Source: JABDBE01 sp963832245 (GTDB lineage: Bacteria; Acidobacteriota; Terriglobia; Terriglobales; Acidobacteriaceae). From it: a stretch of 64,000 nt of DNA. Of this stretch, positions 27,087 through 35,485 are shown one piece after another. The notes under the pieces are model-generated. The model was not told the DNA's origin and searched no databases. It saw nothing but the letters and a program-made list of their open reading frames with translations. The DNA is taken from positions 2,108,001 through 2,172,000 of the forward strand of contig CAWHTG010000004.1 in NCBI GenBank assembly GCA_963832245.1, given 5' to 3'. Both the position numbers and the translations under genes were made by a program. Numbering within the stretch: position 1 is the first letter of the stretch; each line of letters starts with the position of its first letter.

Positions 27087-28640
27087 TCAGTTCTGATCGT
27101 GCAGGACTACCTGAGTCCTCTCGTCTTTCGATCTGCACACGAAGATCTCGCCGCCGGACAACGTACCTGGGAATACTCGAACCACGGTAAATCTGCTTTG
27201 GATCGCGTCCCACACATCAGGCTGACTGGCGCGTATGTAAATAGGCATGGCATAGATGAGCCAGGTTCCACGATCCTGCACCAGCTGCGCATCGAGTTGA
27301 GCACGCGTCTCCAGCAGAGGCCAGGAGCGTCCGTAATAACGTTGAAACGCGGTCGTGACGACTCCGACCGTAACCACTTGCTCTTCCGCATGCTGCTGTC
27401 CATCCACGAATCGCATGGCGGAAAGATAATCCTGTTTCGGATAGAGATACTCCGCGCGCAGTGGGATAACGGACGCGAGCAACATCAATACCAGCACGGC
27501 AGTGCTGAAGCGGAATGCAAGTCTGCCTGTACCGCTGAGAAGCCTCACGGCAACTTCGCCACAAACCACGGCGCCGCGCACCAGCAAGAGCAGAGCAAAA
27601 CCTATCTCGAAAAAGAAAAAGCGCGGCCAGAAATTGTGACTCGTCGCCAACACAGCCGCCGCAGTCACCAAGCCGGGAAAAACCATCAGACCGACGACAA
27701 AGCGATTGCTTCGCCAGAAACTCACCAATCCAGTTACAAGCAAGAGTCCACCGATGATGATTGCAAGGAGCCCACCACTCGCGCCGTTGCGTAAGCCATG
27801 AAGCATCTCTTTGAGTGCCCACAACGGACTTGCCCATTCCGATCGGACTGAGGTTCGCGCGACACCAATCGTGCGGGCGAAGACTCCCGGAATTACCGGC
27901 GCATACAGCGCAAGTGATACAGTTCCGGCTAGCAAAAAGCCATAGAGCGGCAAAAACGAATTTCGGAGGATTCGGCCAGCGGACTTTGACCGGCACCAGA
28001 TCAGCCACGCGTACACGATTGCGTGACCGACGACCACGAAGGCCATCATCAAGTGCGTGTAGATGCCAAGCGCCGCGCTGATTCCGTAGAGAACGCAATC
28101 TGATTTCCGCCCGTTGTTGGCGCAGCGAACAAAAAAAATACTGGCGAGCAGCGTCCAAAACACCATTCCGGTATATCCGCGAGCATTCTGCGAGAACCAA
28201 ACATGCTGGTAGTTGATTACCATCAGTGCCGCAGCGAATAAGGCCTCGCGCTTACTCGTAACCAGACGCCCGAAGAAGTAAAGTGCAGGAATTCCAGCGA
28301 CGCCAAAGATAACGGCCGGAAGTCGTAGCGCCCAAGGCTGCTCACCGAAAACGCGGATCGAACAATGGGCCAGCACCGAATACAGCATGTGCTGATTCTG
28401 CCCGCCGTAATGGGTGACGATTCGCCAGATTGGATCGCGGGCCGAATCTAGCAGCGTCATAATCTCGTCAAACCACAACTGCTGGTTCAGCGCTACTGCG
28501 CGAAGAATGGCGCCAATAGCCACCAAGACAAATAGCCAACCCCAGCTGATGGTCTCCCCGGAAAAATTCACGCTTCGAGGCCAGAGCGTCAGTTGCTCCC
28601 GCGACGCAGAGTCGCGAACGTGCATTTCAACTTTCAGCAT
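27087..28640 (-). CDS. GT39-family membrane glycosyltransferase
   Basis: About 517 residues, polytopic. A membrane helix (about 34-50) is followed by NQQLWFDEIMTLL with the Asp-Glu motif (D58, E59) and a QNQHMLYSVLAH loop, then about ten more helices and a soluble tail. The family transfers sugars from polyprenyl-phosphate donors outside the cytoplasmic membrane. The frame is open from 28706, but the first 22 residues overlap the upstream gene. I prefer ATG 28640 (MLKVEMHVRD), which lies 13 bp after that gene's stop. It lies 10 bp from the DPM1-like gene, which would make its donor (inference). Confidence 0.86.
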   Translation of the reverse strand: MLKVEMHVRDSASREQLTLWPRSVNFSGETISWGWLFVLVAIGAILRAVALNQQLWFDEIMTLLDSARDPIWRIVTHYGGQNQHMLYSVLAHCSIRVFGEQPWALRLPAVIFGVAGIPALYFFGRLVTSKREALFAAALMVINYQHVWFSQNARGYTGMVFWTLLASIFFVRCANNGRKSDCVLYGISAALGIYTHLMMAFVVVGHAIVYAWLIWCRSKSAGRILRNSFLPLYGFLLAGTVSLALYAPVIPGVFARTIGVARTSVRSEWASPLWALKEMLHGLRNGASGGLLAIIIGGLLLVTGLVSFWRSNRFVVGLMVFPGLVTAAAVLATSHNFWPRFFFFEIGFALLLLVRGAVVCGEVAVRLLSGTGRLAFRFSTAVLVLMLLASVIPLRAEYLYPKQDYLSAMRFVDGQQHAEEQVVTVGVVTTAFQRYYGRSWPLLETRAQLDAQLVQDRGTWLIYAMPIYIRASQPDVWDAIQSRFTVVRVFPGTLSGGEIFVCRSKDERTQVVLHDQN

Positions 28641-28653
28641 TGTTGGAATAGCT

Positions 28654-30366
28654 TTAGTTGGGCCAGGGACGGCCAGCAAGTCTGGACAAATCGGCAAAGA
28701 TGCCATGCCGCAAAGTCAGCATCGGAATCATGACGTTCCGATTGGTGCGGTGAAGTTCTCCTCGATAGCGGAAGACCTGGATTTGGCGCACGGCCACATC
28801 GGCCTGGTTGGTGACTACCGGGAAACTCCGCAATAGCTCAAATTGATCAGACTTCAACAACTCACGCACCGGGCCAAATCCGGCAAACGGATCAAGATCT
28901 TCGACGATTGCGTAGCGGATTCCCCAGTTTTGGAAAAACTGCAGCACTTCTTGTGCATTGTGGAGAATTGGTCGCTGTTCGTGTCCTAGAACAACAACTT
29001 GTTTTTCTCGGGCGACAAGGTGGCTTTTTTCGGGATCGAGCTTTCGCACGTAGAAAATAAAGTCACCGTGAAGAATGCCCTGATAGTAAACCGCGTCCGA
29101 TTCCGGGAGCGAGAGGACGTAATCCGCTACATCGGCGGCCCCATCTACAATCGGCCGCTCGGAGCGCAATGCGTTGACCACGAAAAACAGCGCCAGGGCA
29201 GAAGAAATGATGAGAGCCCATGTGCGGCGCACACAAAGCGTTTCCAACGCTGTGAGCGCGAGATAGAGTAGTGGAGGAATCCACAGGATCGTATGCCGCG
29301 GGTCCTTCTCGCTGATAAGAACAAAGCAAACGTAAGCGGAGAATATCCACACCAGCAAAAGCCGATTGCCTCGAGACCGTTTTACCAGCGCCAGAACCAG
29401 CCCTAAACATGCAAGGCTAAGCAGGAAGGCGCCGAACTTCTTGTAGACTTCGATCGGGTAGTAGCTATAGGTAACGCTGCGGGCAAGGTGCTTAAATCCA
29501 TACCCACTCACGCGTCCGACCATGGTGCCCAAAGGAACACGCTCCGTCCGCTGCGTGAGCATGTACCAGGGAAGAGTCACTGCCGCCGACGCTAGCAAGG
29601 CTAACCAGACGTCCAGGCGCTTGAGAAGTTGGAAACGCCGTTCGACGACCAGATGCATTACCACGAAGAAAACTACAAAAATCATGCTTTGGCTGGTGAG
29701 AAAGCCAGCCACTGCAAATCCGGCTAAGGTCCAAAGATGGCGTCCGCGCTCGGTGTCCAAAAATCTCAACCAGTAATGGATGGCTCCTAGGCACATGGCG
29801 AGTGCCGGGATTTCGAGCATGGTGAGTCGCTCGTAAATAAGGATGTATGGCAGACACGACAAAATCACGGCGGAAAGGAACGCGCGGTAGCGCGGACCCA
29901 ACGGCACCGCGATCCGATACCAAAAGTAGATGGCCAGCGTAGCGAAGCCCAAGACCACGAGCCGGCTGGCCCAAGGCGAAATGCCAAATACCAGAAACGC
30001 GATTCCTTCAACTACGTAGAACAGCGGTGGCCAGTGAGGGAGGGCGACCGCGGGGTACTTCGCATAATATTCATAAGCGTATTGAACCGGATGGTGGATC
30101 GGAAAATCTACCACGAAATCCCGAACAAACAGCCCATTCACGGCATGGTACATCTCGTCCGTATGAAAAAAGAATTCCCCTCGGCTGATGCCTTGCGAAG
30201 TGACTGCCGCGGTCAGAACAATAAGAAGGACCGTTGGCCGGCATAGTATCTCGATGAGCTGCTCGATCAGAGATCGTGCTGGAACCGTCGGGAACTGCAC
30301 GCCGACAGGCTGCGCAAGACCGAGGTATCCGGCGGAATATTCTGGACTATTTTCACTCATGGGCAT
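28654..30366 (-). CDS. GT39-family membrane glycosyltransferase
   Basis: A 570-residue polytopic protein. The first large helix (about 43-58) leads to EFFFHTDEMYHAVNG with the Asp-Glu motif (D70, E71), and ALPHWPPLFYVVEG is the second conserved loop with PP. About ten helices follow, then a soluble C-terminal region. The layout matches the other GT39 members, but it is not closely similar to them, so it probably recognises another donor or acceptor. The ATG at 30366 lies 9 bp after the carbamoyltransferase stop. Four genes from here to 25137 (GT39, GT39, DPM1-like GT2, flippase) look like a complete lipid-linked-sugar transfer unit. Confidence 0.86.
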   Translation of the reverse strand: MPMSENSPEYSAGYLGLAQPVGVQFPTVPARSLIEQLIEILCRPTVLLIVLTAAVTSQGISRGEFFFHTDEMYHAVNGLFVRDFVVDFPIHHPVQYAYEYYAKYPAVALPHWPPLFYVVEGIAFLVFGISPWASRLVVLGFATLAIYFWYRIAVPLGPRYRAFLSAVILSCLPYILIYERLTMLEIPALAMCLGAIHYWLRFLDTERGRHLWTLAGFAVAGFLTSQSMIFVVFFVVMHLVVERRFQLLKRLDVWLALLASAAVTLPWYMLTQRTERVPLGTMVGRVSGYGFKHLARSVTYSYYPIEVYKKFGAFLLSLACLGLVLALVKRSRGNRLLLVWIFSAYVCFVLISEKDPRHTILWIPPLLYLALTALETLCVRRTWALIISSALALFFVVNALRSERPIVDGAADVADYVLSLPESDAVYYQGILHGDFIFYVRKLDPEKSHLVAREKQVVVLGHEQRPILHNAQEVLQFFQNWGIRYAIVEDLDPFAGFGPVRELLKSDQFELLRSFPVVTNQADVAVRQIQVFRYRGELHRTNRNVMIPMLTLRHGIFADLSRLAGRPWPN

Positions 30367-30375
30367 TCTCTAGTT

Positions 30376-32145
30376 TCATTGGCTGACCGCCGGACTGGCA
30401 GTCGAGTCGGCTCGGTGGGCAATCTCAGATGCTCTCGCTGGGGCTGCAATGCGATTTATAGCCGACTTGGACAGTAAGAACATGTCTATCATCAGGGCAT
30501 CCACTCCCGAGCAGAAGTAGCTGCGCACTGCATCTCTGGGCTTGACCACGAGGGGTTCGCCAAAAAGGTTGAAGGACGTGTTGATCAGAAGGGGCGCGGG
30601 AGCGCGTTCGCCGAAACGCTTGATGAGCTGCCAGAAGTGTGGGTTACTCTTTTGCTGAACCACGTGCAGTCGCACGAGATTCCCAGGCAGAACAAAACCG
30701 TCCAAAAGTTTGCGGGCTTCCGGACGGGCCCAAGCCAGCGAGTTCATCGACTGGCATAACTGGGAGCACTCAAAATAACGGTCAATGTCTTCTTCGCGGA
30801 CTGCCAAAGCAAAAGGCCGGAACCATTCGCGGTGTTTTATGAAATCGTTTAGATTCTCACGTACGTAGGATGCCCACGGTGACGCCAGCAAACTACGATT
30901 GCCTAGCGCTCTGGGTCCGAACTCAGTTGGTCCTTGAAACCAGCCCACGATCTTTCCCGCCTCCAGTAACTGGAGCGCTGCATCCATTTTCCGCTCAATC
31001 GTGAGTTGCATCGAATAGCGCGCTTTGCAGTTATCCAAGACATCCTTAATCTCCGACGAGCTGCTAGACGGACCGCTGTACACTTGGGTGACCGCCGGCA
31101 GGCGGGGCTTTTGCAGATTGGTATGCCAAACCAGCAAGCCCGCCCCTAGTGCACATCCAGCGTTGCCTGGAGCCGGGGGGACAAAAACCTGGTCAATCCC
31201 TAACTGCCTCTCGAGCATTGCAACTAGGAGGGTATTCTGGAAGAGGCCCCCCGCTAGACATACATTGTGAATGCCCGTACGATCCCGAAAATATTCTATG
31301 AGCGAGCTAACTATTTCCGCACAGGCATGCTGCAGGCTACTGGCAAGTGCACTGCGCTGATCATCCTGGAGCCGCGTCGTCTCATCTGAAAGGCCTAGCT
31401 CACGATAGAATCTGCTGGAAAAGACGGGATCGCCCGAAGGATTCACCAGATCACTGTTCAGACTAGGCACATGGTTCCGTTCATTGCGAAACATCTCGAG
31501 AAATACTTTCTTAAAGACCGGCTCTCCTCCCAAGCTCAGCCATTGCGTCTTGTGCTCCTCTTTATGAGGAACGAATCCGAGGAGGCGAGTGACCTGCGAG
31601 TAGACCCACGCTAAGGAGTGCGGAAAGCGGATCTTGCGCAGCGCGCGGAATTGCGTGCCTTCTCCGACCGCAATCATGCCTGAGTTACCATCACCCTCTT
31701 CATCCATGGTCACGATCAAAGCGCGGTCAAAAGGCGAAAGGAGGAAGGCACTGGCCGCATGGCAAGAATGGTGATCAAACGGAAAGATTTTGGCGGGGGC
31801 GTCATGATTCAATTGCGCCCGGTGAAGTTTGCGAAGTTCACCAGAAAAACTGCCCAGTCCGTCGGCGTCCTGGTAGGTTGCGAGCGGAGCGGACGATCTG
31901 GACCGCGAGTTGGACAGCGAACGAAGTTCCGACCCCGGGAATGCATGGTTTTCCACTGCAATGGCGTCCAAGTCATCCCAGCTTATCTTTGCCTGCTCCA
32001 AACAGAAGCGGATTGCGGCATTTGGCAAACCGGCACTGTGAGAGCGTGCCAATTTGTCGTTCTCAATGGCAGCCTTGATGACCCCATTCTCAAACAACGC
32101 CGCAGCCGTATCGTGTTTGGAAGATGACAGTCCCAATATCAACAT
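30376..32145 (-). CDS. carbamoyltransferase (NodU/CmcH/TobZ family)
   Basis: A 589-residue enzyme. The N-terminal domain is Kae1-like: LGLSSSKHDTAAALF (H11, D12) and FDHHSCHAASAFL (about 123-135) carry the conserved metal/nucleotide His residues. The C-terminal domain has GPTEFGPRALGNRSLLASP, the signature of the family. Such enzymes make carbamoyl-adenylate from carbamoyl phosphate and ATP and transfer the carbamoyl group to a hydroxyl of a sugar or antibiotic. In this cluster an O-carbamoyl decoration of the EPS sugar is the likeliest product (inference). The ATG at 32145 has AGGGA five bases upstream. A direct repeat with a hairpin (32155-32188) lies in the 56 bp gap before it. Confidence 0.9.
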   Translation of the reverse strand: MLILGLSSSKHDTAAALFENGVIKAAIENDKLARSHSAGLPNAAIRFCLEQAKISWDDLDAIAVENHAFPGSELRSLSNSRSRSSAPLATYQDADGLGSFSGELRKLHRAQLNHDAPAKIFPFDHHSCHAASAFLLSPFDRALIVTMDEEGDGNSGMIAVGEGTQFRALRKIRFPHSLAWVYSQVTRLLGFVPHKEEHKTQWLSLGGEPVFKKVFLEMFRNERNHVPSLNSDLVNPSGDPVFSSRFYRELGLSDETTRLQDDQRSALASSLQHACAEIVSSLIEYFRDRTGIHNVCLAGGLFQNTLLVAMLERQLGIDQVFVPPAPGNAGCALGAGLLVWHTNLQKPRLPAVTQVYSGPSSSSSEIKDVLDNCKARYSMQLTIERKMDAALQLLEAGKIVGWFQGPTEFGPRALGNRSLLASPWASYVRENLNDFIKHREWFRPFALAVREEDIDRYFECSQLCQSMNSLAWARPEARKLLDGFVLPGNLVRLHVVQQKSNPHFWQLIKRFGERAPAPLLINTSFNLFGEPLVVKPRDAVRSYFCSGVDALMIDMFLLSKSAINRIAAPARASEIAHRADSTASPAVSQ

Positions 32146-32154
32146 AAAATCCCT

Positions 32155-32188
32155 AGAAGCTACGCAAGAAGCTACGCAATTCGTAGCT
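32155..32188 (-). repeat. 13-base direct repeat plus hairpin between prsT and the carbamoyltransferase gene
   Basis: AGAAGCTACGCAA occurs twice in tandem (32155-32167 and 32167-32179). The second copy runs into AGCTACG-caatt-CGTAGCT (32170-32188), a perfect 7-bp-arm inverted repeat. It fills most of the gap between two genes that may belong to separate transcription units. No T-run follows the stem in either direction, so it is not a clear intrinsic terminator. A processing or regulatory hairpin is possible. Confidence 0.5.
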
Positions 32189-32201
32189 CTGGCCTTGTTT
32201 T

Positions 32202-34478
32202 TTAATTCGATTGAATGTGAGCGAGAGTTTCGCGAGCATGCTGAGCGTCATCGGAACTGAGTTTCAGGCGCAACGCTGCCTCTAGTTCTGACTTTGCCTC
32301 CCGCTTGTCGCCCGAGGCCAACAGAGCCATACCAAGGTGATAGCGATAGACTGCGCGCTCAGGATCTTTCTGGACGCATTCCTTAAACATAGGAAGTATT
32401 TCTCCGCGGCTCCCCCTGAGATACTCGACCCACCCGAGAATGTCGGTGATGGCATCCGTGTCGGGTGAGAGTTGCTTCGCCTTCTGAGCTAAGCTAAGGG
32501 CCACATTCAGATCGGCGCCCTGTTTGGCCTGGACGTACGCGAGATTTCCGAGTGCAGGCGCGAAATTTGGATCGATCGCGACCGCTCGCTCATAATACTT
32601 GCGGGCTGTGTCCAAGTTCACTTTGTCTTCTAGATAGAGGTTGCCGATCAGCGTTAGCAAAGGCACGAGTTTCGGCTGCAGGGATAGAGCCTTTTCGTAA
32701 CGGGCAATAGCAACATCGACATTGCCTCGTCCCTGCTCCAGCTTTGCCAAACGCAGATACGGCGCAATCAGATTGGGATTGAGCTCAATGGCTCGCTCGA
32801 ATTCCGCCTTCGCCTGATCAGAACTCTCCGCACCTGCCAATAAACTCCCCAGGATTACGTGGATATTAGCGTCCGTCGGATGAATGGCCATGCTTTGCTC
32901 AATCCGCGCAATGGCCTTAGGACGCTCGTTTCTGGAGACTAGGAAATCAGCTAATGCTGACAGCGGCTCCGGCGACTGGGGACTGAGGCTTACTGCTGTT
33001 TCCAACTCGCGACCTTCGGCAGCCCAATTCTTTTGAACCTGATAGACGGACGCTAGCCTCAGGTGCGGCGTTGGGTCGTTCGGAATGAGTTGTTGCGCTA
33101 GCCCGAACTGCTCGCCCGCCGCCTTGGCATCTCCGCTCCTCAGGAACGCCGTTCCCAGTAATATCCGGATGCTTGCGTCTCCGGGCGCTAACTGCACGCC
33201 GCGTATCGCACTATCCTTTGCTTCTCGCACATTGCCCTCGGCGAGTTGCAACTTGGTTAGTTCTTCAATCGCAGAAATCATCTGGGGAGCAACCCTTAGA
33301 GTCTCTTGCAATTCGCTCTTAGCCGCTTCCAAACTGCCCTGTTGGCGATAGGCGAGAGCGAGAAAATAGTGAGCCTGGGGCAAATCGGAAGAGTCCCTTA
33401 CTTGGCGTCGTAACGCCGCGACGGCTTCATCGGTATGGCCGCCTGCCAACATAATGCGGGCGCTCTGAATGTGAGCCAGAGTGTCTTTGGGTTTCTGTTT
33501 CAGAACGGATTGGTTGAGCGCAGACGCCTCAGCTAATCGTTTGCTCGCGAGGTAGGCTTCGACCGAATGGTTTTCCAAATCTATGTTATTGGGATCAATC
33601 GCGAGTCCAGATTTAAATTCTGCCAGAGCCCGATCCATGGAACCATGTTGAGCGTAGAAATCGCCGACTGCTAAAGATGCCTCTGCGGAAGTCTTCACGT
33701 GACTACGCAAGAGTTGCAGCGCGGATTCCGCCGCATCTTTCTTGTCCTGCGAATACAAGAGATCCGCTTCGGCTATGTACAAGGCTACGGCGTCCGGGTT
33801 CCGATCCAGCGCCTGTTGCAGAACTTCCACCGCTTTCTCGGGCTGTTTCTGAAAACGATAGAGAACCGATAGGTTGAGATAAGCTTCCACAAGACTCGGA
33901 TCGATCTGGATTGCCTTCCGCAAGTTCTGGTCCGCATCGGCGTAGCGGCGCATGCTGGCTTCGACCAGCGCTATCCTCTCAAATGAGGCGGGATCCTTCG
34001 GCGCCAGATCCGCCACCTTGGTAAAGGCACGCAGCGCTTCCTCGGGATTCTGCTGCCTGACAAAAATGTCGCCCTCTAAAAGCTCAGCGTCCGCGTTATT
34101 TGGATTTTTTTGCAGCAAGGAGTTTACGATTTCCTTCGCCGGGCCAAACTGGGACGCCGCGGTGTACAAATGTCCCAGTTGAAGACCGACGTCCAATCGT
34201 TGCGGCTCAAGTTCATAGGCCTGCTGAAACGCGGCCAGAGCATCTTCCCAATTTTGCAGCGCGGAATCCGCCAATCCTAGTTCGTAATAGGCATCGCCAA
34301 GACCAGGATCGAGCTGAAGGGCTTTGCGGTACTGTATGCGGGCCTCGGCGTACTTACCCTTGTTTGCATATTGCTTTCCGCTTTCCAAGTAGCGTTTCTT
34401 CGATACTTCTGGGCTGCGGTTGCATCCTGTCAGCAGTCCGAGCAACATCAGCGCGAAAATCGCTTTCCAAGTCTTCAC
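32202..34478 (-). CDS. prsT: TPR-repeat lipoprotein of the exosortase/PEP-CTERM system (PrsT-like)
   Basis: A 758-residue protein. Signal peptide MKTWKAIFALMLLGLLTGC ends in a lipobox (LLTGC, C19). The rest is an almost unbroken array of tetratricopeptide repeats, for example YAEARIQYRKALQLDPGLGDAYYELG and KAEFERAIELNPNLIAPYLRLA. PrsT proteins are long TPR lipoproteins that co-occur with exosortases and are thought to act on the periplasmic side in assembly or sorting of PEP-CTERM proteins. The GTG start at 34478 has a strong AGGAGGAGG just upstream. The gene follows the PEP-CTERM gene and two genes of the exosortase module, which fits the name. Its length is somewhat below the usual 850-930 residues of PrsT. 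Confidence 0.85.
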   Translation of the reverse strand: MKTWKAIFALMLLGLLTGCNRSPEVSKKRYLESGKQYANKGKYAEARIQYRKALQLDPGLGDAYYELGLADSALQNWEDALAAFQQAYELEPQRLDVGLQLGHLYTAASQFGPAKEIVNSLLQKNPNNADAELLEGDIFVRQQNPEEALRAFTKVADLAPKDPASFERIALVEASMRRYADADQNLRKAIQIDPSLVEAYLNLSVLYRFQKQPEKAVEVLQQALDRNPDAVALYIAEADLLYSQDKKDAAESALQLLRSHVKTSAEASLAVGDFYAQHGSMDRALAEFKSGLAIDPNNIDLENHSVEAYLASKRLAEASALNQSVLKQKPKDTLAHIQSARIMLAGGHTDEAVAALRRQVRDSSDLPQAHYFLALAYRQQGSLEAAKSELQETLRVAPQMISAIEELTKLQLAEGNVREAKDSAIRGVQLAPGDASIRILLGTAFLRSGDAKAAGEQFGLAQQLIPNDPTPHLRLASVYQVQKNWAAEGRELETAVSLSPQSPEPLSALADFLVSRNERPKAIARIEQSMAIHPTDANIHVILGSLLAGAESSDQAKAEFERAIELNPNLIAPYLRLAKLEQGRGNVDVAIARYEKALSLQPKLVPLLTLIGNLYLEDKVNLDTARKYYERAVAIDPNFAPALGNLAYVQAKQGADLNVALSLAQKAKQLSPDTDAITDILGWVEYLRGSRGEILPMFKECVQKDPERAVYRYHLGMALLASGDKREAKSELEAALRLKLSSDDAQHARETLAHIQSN

Positions 34479-34497
34479 GTACCTCCTCCTATATTCA

Positions 34498-34517
34498 CCT
34501 TGGAAGCCGTACCAAGG
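34498..34517. repeat. inverted repeat upstream of prsT
   Basis: CCTTGG-aagccgta-CCAAGG: 6-bp arms and an 8-bp spacer, centred about 30 bp upstream of the prsT GTG. Its symmetry and location fit an operator or a leader hairpin. It is short enough to occur by chance. Confidence 0.3.
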
Positions 34518-34535
34518 AAGCTTGCCTTGTTATGT

Positions 34536-34555
34536 CAAAGGGAAACACGGGGCTA
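34536..34555 (-). promoter_or_regulatory. short element shared with 40257-40275, upstream of prsT
   Basis: Plus-strand CAAAGGGAAACACGGGGCTAG. The region ahead of the Ig-repeat lipoprotein gene carries CAAAGGGAAAACGGGCTAG, which is the same apart from two single-base indels. Both lie upstream of exosortase-module genes and in the same orientation. A related GGAAAATCGGGG occurs upstream of the PEP-CTERM gene (35596-35607). It could be a regulator site. No known consensus is claimed. Confidence 0.4.
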
Positions 34556-34778
34556 GGCTTTCAATCAGTTCAGGGTAGAATGTGCGGATGAGAGAGTTGT
34601 TACGATGAACGAGAGCAATCTGAAATCATGCAGTATGAAATCCAGCCGGGGAGGGCCCTGAAAATTGGCCAGACGTTGCGGCGTATAAAACCCACCACCA
34701 CACCGTCTGGCGACCCAGGCGATCACCGTGGGGAAGGACAAAGGGATCGCAAGTTAAACTAAGCTGGACGAATGCCGC

Positions 34779-35141
34779 CTAAGCGGCAAACTTTCTTCGC
34801 AAGAAACCACCTACGAGAAGAAATCCAGAACCGAGCAAGGCCATGGTTCCAGGTTCAGGAGCTTCTGACATGGTTCCATTCTGAAGAATGCCTTGTACGC
34901 CGTTCCCATTCGCTAAGGCTGACAGATCCTTAGTACTCTGGGACTGAACATTGAAGATAATGTTGCCGTGGTTGTCAGTAAACAGTTGCTTCAGTATGCC
35001 ACCCGAAACTGCTAGATCAAGAGTGATGGTCTCCTCGAAAACTTTCCCGCTCTTGACTTCTGACATGCCTAGCATTCTCAGAGTACCATCCAGGAAATCA
35101 GTTCCACCGCCATTCTTAAATTGCCTGAATTCGAAGCTCAA
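34779..35141 (-). CDS. C-terminal part of a PEP-CTERM exosortase-substrate protein (out of frame with its N-terminus)
   Basis: The frame ends in APEPGTMALLGSGFLLVGG followed by FLRRKFAA: the PEP motif, a hydrophobic helix and a basic tail, the classic PEP-CTERM sorting signal recognised by exosortases. Upstream in this frame the protein reads CNWTLSTAAPGLSFEFRQF, a continuation of the 35138-35485 product, which has a signal peptide but no sorting signal. One extra G in the five-G run (35179-35183 on the coding strand) would join the two into one protein of about 235 residues. The TTG at 35141 is not a convincing independent start. The intact gene would encode a secreted envelope protein anchored or processed by the exosortase encoded at 36449-37402. 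Confidence 0.75.
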   Translation of the reverse strand: MSFEFRQFKNGGGTDFLDGTLRMLGMSEVKSGKVFEETITLDLAVSGGILKQLFTDNHGNIIFNVQSQSTKDLSALANGNGVQGILQNGTMSEAPEPGTMALLGSGFLLVGGFLRRKFAA

Positions 35142-35485
35142 CCCAGGGGCGGCGGTGGAAAGCGTCCAATTACACGTTCCCCCGAGCAGGGGCTATTAAA
35201 TGTCCCCGTCGTGAGTGCGGTACCTTGCAAGATGTAGAACCCGTTATCACCTGCGAACACTCCGTCGCCGGCAGCCTTACCTATTACGGTGTCCCCGCTA
35301 ACGCACTTCTTGCTGCCATTGAGATTGTCGCAAAGGCCAACGGTGAAATTACCTCCACCCGTGCCCACGAACGCCAAGGTTCCAGTTAGTTCTTGGCCCA
35401 GATCAATGTCGCTTTGAGCTGCCGCAGTGGGCACTGTAAAGGCCACTATCGCTGCCGCCAACAACGTGAGCATTAGACTTCTCAT
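35138..35485 (-). CDS. N-terminal part of the same PEP-CTERM protein (signal peptide, frameshifted)
   Basis: The signal peptide MRSLMLTLLAAAIVAFTVPTAAAQ is followed by a Gly/Asp-rich region with two Cys-containing loops (GLCDNLNGSKKC). The frame then runs into FPPPPLG and stops at 35138, overlapping the downstream fragment by four bases. The start is ATG 35485, with GGAAGG eight bases upstream; the GTG at 35494 lies inside that ribosome site. On its own this product would be secreted without a PEP-CTERM tail. Frameshift, sequencing error and slippage at the five-G run are all possible explanations. I see the shift but cannot tell which applies. Confidence 0.7.
   Translation of the reverse strand: MRSLMLTLLAAAIVAFTVPTAAAQSDIDLGQELTGTLAFVGTGGGNFTVGLCDNLNGSKKCVSGDTVIGKAAGDGVFAGDNGFYILQGTALTTGTFNSPCSGERVIGRFPPPPLG

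Larger units (their letters stand above)
34479..34778 (-). promoter_or_regulatory. 300-bp non-coding region upstream of prsT
   Basis: No reading frame here looks coding. In the minus orientation it contains the element shared with 40257-40275 (34536-34555), a TTGACA hexamer overlapping it (34538-34533) with no convincing -10 at 17 bp, an inverted repeat (34498-34517) and the AGGAGGAGG ribosome site. A GCCGC-ctaa-GCGGC palindrome (34774-34787) sits across the stop of the PEP-CTERM gene but lacks a T-run. The region probably holds the prsT promoter. Confidence 0.45.

Noticed and set aside
26519..27794. Long plus-strand frames (175 and 324 residues)
   Set aside because: Antisense to the GT2 and GT39 genes, His/Arg-rich, without ribosome sites or recognisable domains.
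27217..28200. 327-residue minus-strand frame overlapping the GT39 gene
   Set aside because: Arg/Ser/Cys-rich out-of-frame translation of the GT39 gene; the GT39 frame has the family motifs and proper spacing.
34510..34538. Sigma-70 promoter upstream of prsT (TTGACA at 34538-34533)
   Set aside because: The sequence at a 17-bp spacing (TTGGTA) is a poor -10, so the hexamer alone is not enough.
34774..34787. GCCGC-ctaa-GCGGC as a terminator of the PEP-CTERM gene
   Set aside because: The stem overlaps the stop codon and has no downstream T-run on the minus strand.
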